A DNA stretch of 64,000 nucleotides from Toxorhynchites rutilus septentrionalis (lineage: Eukaryota > Arthropoda > Insecta > Diptera > Culicidae). Shown one piece after another: positions 55,846 to 64,000 of this stretch (position 1 is its first letter; the number at the start of each line of letters is the position of its first letter). The notes under the pieces are model-generated. The model was given only the letters and a program-made list of their open reading frames with translations. It was not told the origin of the DNA and made no database searches. Both the position numbers and the translations under genes were made by a program. The DNA is taken from positions 61,292,097 to 61,356,096 of the forward strand of contig NC_073746.1 in NCBI RefSeq assembly GCF_029784135.1, written 5' to 3'.

Positions 55846-56625
55846 TAGGGGAGCCGCGGGTAAGACCGACAGTGAGGGTTTAATGGACAGGTACAGTTGG
55901 ATTATGAATTTCAAATTTCTGTTGATGGGAAACCGATCTGAATGCTTTTCTAGAATATTCAAACCATCGCAAAACAATGAATACTGATCAAAAGTGAAAT
56001 AGGGAAACAAAAACCGAAAATCAAACATGAGACCTCGTGTGGATGTAACTTTTGTGGCTTCGATATTAAGCATTTTGAATGGCTTGATTGCAAAGTTGAA
56101 TTCGCTGATGGTTATATTTCGGTTTGTGAGTTGACAGAGAAGCGATATTAGGTATGTACGGAAAAGTAAATTCTTTCGTATGTGGTAAATTTAAATTATC
56201 GAAATAATTGGACTGGGTGTGAAATGGACAGTCACATAATCACATCCAATGCATGATGGAAAAAGAAGAGAAGCACATTGAACTCTTTTTTATATTGCTT
56301 TCTCTTTTTGTTCTATTTCAGTTACTGGACGCACAAACACTGAGCGAGAGTAGAATTATTCCTCTCGCGAGCGATAAACCTCTACGCTTCGTAACCCCAC
56401 TACATGTCCATTATACCCGCACCGCTAAAAATGTTCTACTTTTCGGCTTGTTTTAATTTCAGTAAAAAACATGGAAAACACAGTTTTATAAAACATTTGG
56501 CCAGTTATTTCGAAAACCAGTATATTGAACTGTAAGTAACTGCTTTTAAATTTTTCAAAACATGAGTTTCCAAAGATACAATTGAAGTTTTCCTTGACAT
56601 GTCCGTCTTACCCCCAACTCCCCTA
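55846..56625. mobile_element. MITE with TAGGGGAG...GGGTAAGAC ends
   Basis: The left end TAGGGGAGCCGCGGGTAAGA and the right end read in reverse, TAGGGGAGTTGGGGGTAAGA, form imperfect inverted repeats of about 26 bases, continuing C-GACA. Flanking TTGGTGTA and TTGCGGTA could be a decayed 8-bp hAT duplication, though the left one overlaps the terminal bases. A splice-acceptor-like TTTTGTTCTATTTCAG near 56315 inside it is probably chance. Confidence 0.55.
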
Positions 56626-58955
56626 TTGCGGTATTCGGAGGCTCCAAATTTATTTCTCAGGGGATTAAGCAAACTCAAAAAGCACTTTTTTGGCACACAT
56701 TTTTTTGCAAACACTTAAAAAAGATGATGATGTTACAATTATTTCAATTAGGACCATTTTCGCAACGAGGAAGCGAAAGTGCAGAAGGCCACTGAAACGG
56801 TGCTGCTCCAACGGAATCATAATAATTCCGAACCGGGGTGTGATGGCTTAGGCGTAAGACCTCCGATCGTGACTTTCATCTCACGTTGGCTTAGCCGATT
56901 CGCCGGTAATCTAGATTTATTCCCCCGTCAGCGCTCGGGTGCTGCTAAAGTCTTGTAACACGTACCGCATACAGCTGTTGTTCTCGCCATGTGCACCAGA
57001 GCGCCGGTTGATAGTGTTGAGATCTGATCCCATGGACTGTGTGTTGCGGCCCCAAAAATGGAACAAGTGGTGGCGTAGCGTGAGTACATATTGTGCACGC
57101 CGACTTTTTTTTCGAGAAAACTATATAACAGCTTTCGTTTACCGGCTCTTTTTGCTCATTAAAAATATGATCGAGATTGTCTCATTAATACTTCATTAGG
57201 TTGATGGGAAGTCGATTTCTGAACAGACGATGTTGGACAAGGCCACAGAGGAAGCCTCTGAGGGTACCGTTGGCATATGATAGACAGTGTGAACAGGCCA
57301 GATTGTGGGATTATGTGATGAGTTGCTGTGGCTGAGCCATGACATGGGACCCGTACCCTACTGGGGGGAGGAAACTCGGGGTTCTGAATGTTCCGTCCGG
57401 AGGTTTCTGAGCGATCGGATATTGCGAGTGAAATGTGTTTGTGTGCGGTGAACGGAACACAAGACAGTAAAATTACCCGCAGACACTTTTTCACACCGAG
57501 AACATTGAACTGTAAATATTTTCATGACTCGGAGCTAAATACCACTTGACGCCTGAGCGCTATCTGTTATGGTTCAGTGCGTCTACCGGCTCTCTGTGGT
57601 TTGTCGCTGTTATTAGTGCGTCTGCTGTCCGGCTTATAAGTAGTCTCTCGTTTTTAGCCTGGCCATCTCCTGACCACGACACCCAGGGAATCAGGAATGG
57701 CACAAAGCGGCGAAACCAGTAGGCGAATTAAAATGAAATCAATCTCTAGCCCCGTAGACTTAGTCCATCAATTATTGTGACAAAGCTCTGTGCGGTTGGT
57801 ATGCAAATACAACATTCGTCAGGCGCTTTGCCGATCCCAGTCGTGAGAGCTGTCTTCATTCCGCTAATATCATAGACGAGGGACTTGAAAACAACAATTA
57901 ATTTCATCACCGTAACAACATAGCGTTTATCCGCGCGCAAAAGTGTCATCCGATAGATATTTGCCCTCAGTTGATGGGTTTTTAATTGAGAAGTATAAAA
58001 TAGTTACAGATGCTCCCGGCGTGCTAATGCACTTTTCATCATTAGTGTTCCGACATAATTCCTCCGCAGATCATAAATTATTGGACTGCGAAAATCATTA
58101 TTCATTTAGTGTTAAAACACGAAGATCATATTTTAACTTCTGATGTAATCATTGTGCCAACGAGAAAACAAACAGCAACGACATGTTTTATTGAATTTCT
58201 CAAAACGATCAGGAGAAAAAAAACCGACATACGTCCAAACATTTCAACGCTTTCTACTTTGATATCCGGCTGGCAGAGAGTGCCTTACATGTGTACCGTC
58301 CGTTGGTCCGGCTTCGGTTCGGGTGATTGTGGTGTGTTGGCCGAAAACTCGACAAGATTCCATCGGTTGTCCATCGATCGAATGGGATGCTGATGTCAGA
58401 ATGGCGGGACCGGTGAGTGCCCGGATCGCCAAATTCGGCAGCGAACAACAGAGCGTAGTTCGCGTCGATAATCGCGCGTCCGGCCCACGGAAAAGTCCCC
58501 ATTCGGCTCCGGCGAGCGGCTTCATCAAAATTCTTACGCGTTTTCAGATGCTTTCTGCGTGGTATCGAACAAGTGTCCCTGCCCGTCGGAATCGGATCAC
58601 AATCGATGTGGTTCGCGGTTGGCACGGAGTTGGCGGCGGAGCGTGTGATTATTCTTTTTTTCGGTGCTCCTCTGTTCTCACTTGCTACCATGAAAGTTAG
58701 CTGCGAACACGTTTTCGAGGAGGACATTTATTAACAAGTATTTAATCATACGAGATAAAAGGCTTAGAGTGGCGTGTATTGGTGAATAACCGAGGGTGGT
58801 GCGTCAGCCAGTCGCTTTTGGTAGTACACAATTTTGGTGAAAAATGTGTGGGATTTCTCTATACTTTCGTATTGAGCTCACTTGTTTTGTCACAGATTTT
58901 CGAAGTTCGAAAAATTTGATTAAGTACTTCCATGTTTATGCTTCAGAATCATACA
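56626..58955. other. Host-like DNA, no gene supported
   Basis: GC-richer, apparently single-copy DNA, strongest at 58250-58680. Overlapping open frames of 90-157 codons on both strands there (58254-58727 minus, 58323-58700 plus) show no domain and look like chance openness. No repeats were recognised. Confidence 0.35.
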
Positions 58956-60255
58956 AAGGGTGTGTCACATCAATTTGCATCACGGAAAAAACGCTGTAGA
59001 AATTTAATTTTTAGGAATTATATCTTCAGCTTTCGCTTATAATCAGATAAGAGTGTATAGATCACGTTGGCCATGCTTCACTGTCAATTTTTCGTAAATT
59101 TGGAAAAATGTCGTCGAACGAAAAAGAGCGTCGTGAATTAATCCTGTGCACTCATTTCGAGAACCCGGAGTTGTCACATCGGGACATCGGTAAGATGCTG
59201 GGAATCGTCCAATCCACGGTCAGCAGAGTACTAAAACGATTCTTCGAGAACCTAACCATCGACCGGAAGGTGAAGAACGGCAAAAATGGATGCTCCGTCA
59301 GTGAAAAAGATCACAAGCGCGTAGTTAAGCAGTTTAGACGTGATCCGAGAAGTTCGGTCCGGGATGTCGCCAATAAGCTGAATTTGTCAAGTTCATTCGT
59401 CCAGCGGACCAAGCAGCGGGAGGGCCTGCGTATATACAAGGTTCAGAAGGCTCCTAACCGCGACGAAAGGCAAAACATGGTGGGGAAGACGCGAGCCCGG
59501 AAGCTGTACACCGAAATGCTGACGAAGCCGCATTGCCTGGTAATGGACGACGAAACCAACGTCAAAGCGGACTTTCGTCAGCTGCCGGGCCTGTTGTTCT
59601 TCTCCGCAGAGGACAAATTCAGCGTTCCGGAGGAGATTCGCAAGCAGAAACTATCCAAGTTTGCCAAAAAGTACATGGTGTGGCAAGCGATCTGCTCTTG
59701 CGGAAAGCGGAGCGCCCCCTTCGTGATGACCGGTACGGTAAACGGGCAGGTTTACCTTAAGGAGTGCCTACAGAAGCGCTTACTACCACTATTGAAGCAG
59801 CACGAGGGCCCGACCATCTTCTGGCCGGATCTCGCTTCGTGCCACTATTCAAAGGACGTGTTGGAGTGGTACGAAGCCAACGGGGTCACCTTCGTGCCAA
59901 AGGAAATGAACCCGCCCAACGCGCCGGAGCTTCGCCCAATAGAGAAATATTGGGCGATTATGAAGCAGACCCTCCGGAAAAACCCAAAAGTTGTCAAATC
60001 GGAGGCGGACTTCAAGAGAAAATGGATTTCTGTTCAAAAAAAAAACTAAAACCTGACGTTGTACAGAACCTTATGGACGGGGTAAAGAGGAAGGTGCGAG
60101 CATACGGGCTTGGGCTCGAAGTATGAATAAAAAGAAAATGCCAAAAGTTGTTTAATAGTTTTTATTTTACTGTCTAAAATTTTCAAAAGGATCGGTCTAC
60201 TGGGCGAATTTCTACAGCATTTTTTCCGTGATGCAATTTGATGTGACACACCCTT
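58956..60255 (+). mobile_element. DD37E mariner-like transposon, copy C (best preserved)
   Basis: Terminal inverted repeats beginning AAGGGTGTGTCACATC are the same 49-bp type as in copies A and B, with single changes (TCAATTTGC on the left). The right flank is TA. The left flank reads CA, one substitution from TA. It lies in otherwise host-like DNA. Confidence 0.92.
59108..60124 (+). pseudogene. DD37E transposase, nearly intact
   Basis: From MSSNEKERRELILCTHFENP the frame is open for 313 residues. It comprises two helix-turn-helix regions (about residues 20-50 and 80-105), then the catalytic D in VMDDETNVKADF, the second D in FWPDLASCHY and the E in PELRPIEKYWAIMK, 37 residues after the second D. 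A run of 10 A near 60036, against 8 in copies A and B, shifts the frame so it ends VQKKN. The native C-terminus continues in another frame as LKPDVVQNLMDGVKRKVRAY-GLGLEV to 60124. Only the last 24 or so residues are lost, so activity cannot be excluded. ATG 59108 matches the other copies. Confidence 0.9.
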
Positions 60256-60299
60256 TACTAAATCGATGCTTCGTGCATTTTATATATAGTCAAGCCCAA

Positions 60300-60380
60300 T
60301 TTTTTATTTTATTCTTTTTTTTTTGTTATCAATACCTTAAAACATTCACATTTTCTTGCTAAACTCAACGAAGCATTAAT
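60300..60380 (-). repeat. Helitron-like 3'-region fragment
   Basis: TTGTTATCAATACCTTAAAACATTCACATTTTCTTGCTAA matches 41811-41850 and, inverted, 54925-54975 of the two Helitron-like copies. The CTAG end is missing. Confidence 0.5.
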
Positions 60381-60407
60381 TGCGTCTTTTTTATTAGTAC
60401 TTAGTTG

Positions 60408-60590
60408 AAATTTCTATGCCAAATAACACGCCTTGAATGCGTTCTGAGTGGCAAGCTCTAGAATACGCATGATCACAGTGCAAGTCGGCGGAAATCTCTT
60501 GACGAAAAATTTTCCCGACCAGAACGGGAATCGAACCCGAACCCCGGGCATGTTAGGATCTTCTAATCGACCGTTTAAAATGACCTCTTA
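60408..60590 (-). mobile_element. tRNA-derived SINE fragment, third family
   Basis: On the minus strand GGGTTCGATTCCCGTTCTGG contains a perfect B box (GGTTCGATTCC). It is followed by a GTCGGGAAAATTTTTCGTCA body that continues to about 60410. It neighbours Helitron-derived sequence, as the SINE at 41945 does. The A-box side is degraded or truncated. Confidence 0.55.
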
Positions 60591-60829
60591 CTACAATGCG
60601 TTTCACAACTATAGTACCACTCATTTTTTGTGAGCTTCCAGAGATATGTAAGAAGTCAGTTGAATTGAAGTATATAGTGTAGGATATACTTATTTATTTA
60701 TTTATATAACAACCGTCTTCATTTTAAGAGACAGTCAGAAGTTCAACGTAGTACTTCAGGATCATTTACTGCTATTTTTATATCAAAAACCAATTTGATA
60801 ATTAGGTAAGTTGGCATCAATTCATAAAA

Positions 60830-61100
60830 TCCGGAAAGTCATGACATGGTTTGATGAATAGAAGCTTCAGATTATGGGCTGGTCAGCTCGTTCACCAGGT
60901 CAAAACCCTATCAATAACTTATGAGGAGTGATCGTACGAATATTAGAAGCAGCTTACAAACAATACAAGTGATTTGAAGAGCTCAAACGAGCAGTACCCT
61001 CTGTGTAGAACGAGATACGCACTACAACATGGCACAACTTGGTCAAAACCACCCCGAATGGGTTATTTGAACTGATTGAGAACTAAAGATGACCTACGAA
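60830..61100 (+). pseudogene. Tc1-like transposase C-terminal relic
   Basis: Allowing for frameshifts, the DNA reads a Tc1 pattern close to DWPARSPDPNPIENLW followed by VIVRILEAAYKQY, around the last catalytic residue. It is related to 38510-38960. Multiple breaks make it dead. Confidence 0.55.
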
Positions 61101-61179
61101 TTAGAAACTTATTTTAATTCTTGTGAAATTGACGTTAATTTTGTAAAGGAGTGAGAGTTTTTCCATCTGGTTCTATAGT

Positions 61180-61700
61180 TATGAAACATTTTTCGTTTGT
61201 TCCATTCAGTTATGAGGTACAGGGTGTTAATAATGAAAATCAACAAAGAGAAAATTCGGTACATTTTCAATTTTTCTTTTATAATGGCGAAAATTGAAGC
61301 CAGGCCACAGAAATTGTGAGTGATGTTTATGATGCCGATATTATAACAGTGAAATACGTGTAATTTAATTTTTTAATTTTAAATTCAAAAAACAATTCAT
61401 TTCTTTTTTTTCAGTACACTAAATTTAGATTTCTACTGTCAATAAAGGGACCGTTCGATTGAATAGAAACGTCCAGAATTGGTCAAATGAAGAGGTGTTG
61501 TGTTCCATCAGGACAACGCAAGGGCACACAACTACGGGAGTTTGATTGGGATATTTCAATGTATCCACCATATAGTCCGGACTTCCTGAGTTCGGACTTC
61601 CTGAGTGATCATAAATTTGGATCAAGAGGAGATTGTAAAAATCTATTGCTAGAGTTTTTCGTCAAGTGAACCAGTGATGGTAAAAAATCATATTCAACGA
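61180..61700 (+). pseudogene. Mariner relic plus adjoining repeat, inverted twin of 25620-26120
   Basis: 61400-61690 contains FHQDNARAHN-like and IHHIVRTS-like broken readings (GTTCCATCAGGACAACGCAA; CCACCATATAGTCCGGAC) around the mariner catalytic core. 61180-61380 matches 25930-26120 in inverse. A short ATTCCTGAG-type duplication (GACTTCCTGAGTTCGGACTT) adds further damage. Confidence 0.6.
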
Positions 61701-62480
61701 TCAATGAATAAGTATATCCCTCTAGTCGGATGTTTTTAAATTGTGACCGGAAAAAATCGCCAAGTGAAAGAAAAAAGCAGAAACAACCGCAGAGAAAAAA
61801 GCTTTATATCATGCAAGCCTACTAGAAATAGACTGATGTGAAAAATCGTGGTCACCGATTGAAGCACACGCTGAAAAAACATTATGGGTATAATTTCTGC
61901 ACGGCAGAAAGCGCAATTTTTATTATTAATTTATTTCAAACGAAAAAAAAATACAATGTTGGTTTGTTCATGTAGCAGATTTTCGTCGGAAGCGGCGGTG
62001 TCTCGCACGCAAACCTGTGTTCCACTGATTGCCCGGTTAGTTTGAAACATAGGATACGATCCTTTAGCAATGTCCGACCGAGCTTTAGCGAGCGTCGGAC
62101 GCCATACGTTCACCTAGTGCATGACGTTTGCCCGGTATATTTTTTCTTTGAAATATTCATTGCAGGTCAAAAGACGGAACAAAACAGGATAACAGGGAAG
62201 TACTAAATGAGAACATGATCTTATGTCGGTTTTAGTTTGGGTTAAGATTATGGTTTCGGTACATTACATTGTTCATTTTAGTACATTGGCTAATCGATCA
62301 TGAGTTATGAGTTATTAAAGGAATATGAAGTGTCACTTAAAATAAAATTATAGATATCATTCATATGCATTTATTTTTTCGAAGAACAATGTAATATTTC
62401 CTCATATCGAAAATTCATTTAAAGTCCATTGTAATAGTTGATAAAGAGGAATGTTAATTATTGTGTATTAGCTATTGTCC
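61701..62480. other. No gene recognised
   Basis: AT-rich sequence. A palindromic-looking phrase near 62070-62105 (GTCCGACCGAGCTTTAGCGA...GTCGGAC) is the only structure noticed. Confidence 0.3.
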
Positions 62481-63213
62481 TTAAATAAGATAACTTGTCC
62501 TTTGTTCCATGATAAGTTTCCTGTATTTCCTTTTAGTAGGCTCCAGTTGGTTAGTTTCAGAGTTCACTAATGTAAGCTTGTGATAGGCTAAATCTCGTCT
62601 CAATCCATCGAAAAGAGTCCACACACTTGGGTGACCGCAATGAAATATAGAATTGAGTGCATTGTGAAATCCTTCGCAACAATTAGTAGTCCTTGGTGAT
62701 TGTTCGAGAGCTGCATCGTAGTGGTTCCATGTTCGAGGATGAAATTGTGGACTTCTTCCGGCGGCACCTTGTATATAAGTTGAAAGAAAAATAGGACAGA
62801 ACTTCGTTAAATCTGTCTTCATCAGGTAAAGTACTAGCAAGGCTATTGAAAATATCTTGTACGTCTTCTTTTGGAACGAACGGCAATGCTGCCAATGACT
62901 TCAACTTCAATCTTGTATCAATATTTGATTCAAATTCCGTTTTTAGGCCAACTGCATTCATTTTTCTTATAATGCTCTGGCACAAATGAAAATAACAACC
63001 TTTAATTGCGGTTTCCGGGAAAACAATTCTCGCAGCATTCATACAAGCCTTTTCGAAATCCAGAAGTATCCTTTCAGGAGCCATATCCGGAACTAACCTT
63101 TTTAAAATATTAAACATCTCCAAGTACGTTTGTTCATTTTTCTTCGTCAGCAGTATATACACGCATGGTACACACAGCACTGCCGTAATTTCGCAAAGTG
63201 ACGCAAGCGCCAA
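62481..63213 (-). pseudogene. MULE-type transposase remnant
   Basis: The first frame (from 63213) reads ILLTKKNEQTYLEMFNILKR, then RILLDFEKACMNAARIVFP, then IKGCYFHLCQSIIRKM. The DFE plus C-x-H arrangement is that of the MULE transposase domain, found in insect transposons and FLYWCH-type domesticated genes. A frameshift near 62800 moves to a second frame: TYIQGAAGRSPQFHPRTWNH, then PRTTNCCEGFHNALNSIFHC, the usual region behind the catalytic core. The N-terminus (zinc finger and first acidic residue) is not recognised upstream. It is either a broken transposon copy or, less likely, a gene with a small intron. Confidence 0.75.
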
Positions 63214-63388
63214 ACGGAAGCATTTTCAGTACGAGACTTTTTGTAAAATTGCATGTATAATCAGCATACGCTTACAATACGAAAATCTGATCTGTACAAA
63301 ATGTGTACTGTTGATGGAAAAACATTACCATCGGCTTAATTTTTGAAAAAATGCAGTTTTATTTAAGCTATGCCACCAACGCCAGTTT

Positions 63389-63427
63389 GTTGTGGAAACA
63401 GCAAATTTAAATCGCTGTTTCCACAAC
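63389..63427. repeat. Perfect 14-bp inverted repeat
   Basis: GTTGTGGAAACAGC and GCTGTTTCCACAAC flank an 11-base spacer. It lies at the beginning of the open frame at 63392 and between the divergent coding regions. Confidence 0.85.
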
Positions 63428-63895
63428 CGATTGGCGTTCATCCATCAAAGTATGAGAGAATCTGTTTCCAATTATTTTCTCCAACATGCCGCCGTTGAGC
63501 GAAGCATGAGGAAGCATCAGGAAGAAGAATCCACATACTTTTCCGACTTTGTAGCATGCGTCGAGCAGGTTAACATAGTTGAGAACCCGATTGTAATAAT
63601 TTTGGACAGCACCGACTTTTTCGAATTCAAAATGCAATTGAAACCATCCGTGTTAAATAAGATAATGCCGTCCAAAGTTATCCGATGTAAAACAGATACA
63701 GTTTACGCGAGGTTATTTTGAGTTTTGTTACAAGATGCGTTCCGATGGAGCATTTAGAAGAGTGCAGCTGTTTACCAAATCCGACATTTACAGGCGAGAA
63801 AAGTAAACATCATCAAGAAGCTTTGTCACTTGATGCCTGAAGAAAAAAGACACTACATATTAGGGAATCCTTCTAATCAACAATTAAATTGTTGA
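63392..63895 (+). CDS. Unrecognised ORF, probably transposon-associated
   Basis: The open frame (63392-63721) reads FIHQSMRESVSNYFLQ, then NPIVIILDSTDFFEFKMQLK and IMPSKVIRCKTDTVYARLF. After a stop, another frame continues ARKVNIIKKLCHLMPEEKRH-YI up to 63895, so the original protein was probably longer and is now broken. The DSTDFFEFK...KLC-LMP pattern resembles uncharacterised insect proteins that accompany transposons. I cannot name a function. It is divergent from the MULE remnant, and the start codon is uncertain. Confidence 0.4.
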
Positions 63896-64000
63896 GTTTG
63901 AACTAATCTTTATGTGCGTATATGTGAGAACAGCAATAGACTTCAATCTATGATAAATTTTTCGGTTTTATGAATTTAAAGTACATGATTTGTAGTTCTA

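Noticed and set aside
56253..56456. An exon after a TTTTGTTCTATTTCAG acceptor
   Set aside because: It lies inside a TIR-bounded MITE and the following peptide resembles nothing known.
58254..58727. A 157-codon minus-strand frame as a gene
   Set aside because: An equally open frame runs on the other strand, the DNA is GC-rich, and no domain or exon boundary is recognisable.

Overview
The window is insect nuclear DNA, most likely from a culicine (Aedes-type) mosquito. This is inferred from an AT-rich, transposon-packed sequence with Jockey-clade and I-clade LINEs, IS630-Tc1-mariner elements with a DD37E catalytic spacing (a type described from mosquitoes), tRNA-derived SINEs, hAT-type elements and Helitron-like elements. 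There is no operon structure, no CRISPR array and no complete host gene.

The one host gene I can support is on the minus strand at 37603-38011. It is an asparagine-rich first coding exon ending in FAKHTQGYGR at a phase-1 GTAAGT donor. This matches the N-terminal region of LIX1-family proteins (Drosophila lowfat, vertebrate LIX1L). Its first intron runs toward lower coordinates, so much or all of 1-37600 is probably intron, and 38012 upward is probably 5' flank or 5' UTR. GC-richer single-copy blocks (about 2.8-5.2, 21.2-22.7, 36.6-38.3, 44.9-46.7 and 56.7-58.9 kb) are the likely non-transposon host sequence.

Layout: 0-2.7 kb Helitron-like and DD37E relics; 2.8-6.0 kb host-like sequence; 6.0-11.7 kb a nearly intact Jockey LINE with a duplicated 5' third; 11.9-12.5 kb a second Jockey 5' fragment; 13.4-19.3 kb a decayed I-clade LINE split by a DD37E mariner; 19.5-20.8 kb hAT relic with a nested element; 23.4-24.3 kb a MITE; 24.5-31.8 kb LINE fragments, DD34D mariners, a tandemly duplicated foldback with a second DD37E mariner; 31.9-36.3 kb tandem repeat, MITEs and a SINE; 37.6-38.0 kb the LIX1-family exon; 40.0-44.8 kb a SINE, a four-level nest (foldback > MITE and Helitron > SINE) and a deleted mariner; 47.7-50.5 kb a hAT element; 51.2-51.7 kb a SINE; 53.6-56.6 kb a Helitron and two MITEs; 59.0-60.3 kb the best-preserved DD37E mariner; 60.3-61.7 kb relics; 62.5-63.9 kb a broken MULE transposase and an unrecognised ORF.

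The mobile elements do not work together as a pathway. What the sequence offers is their insertion history: target-site duplications, intact empty sites and nesting order can be read directly. No clearly new biological system was found. The most unusual items are a TIR element family carrying an internal tRNA-like (A box/B box) module, the partial head-to-tail Jockey dimer, and the four-level nest.
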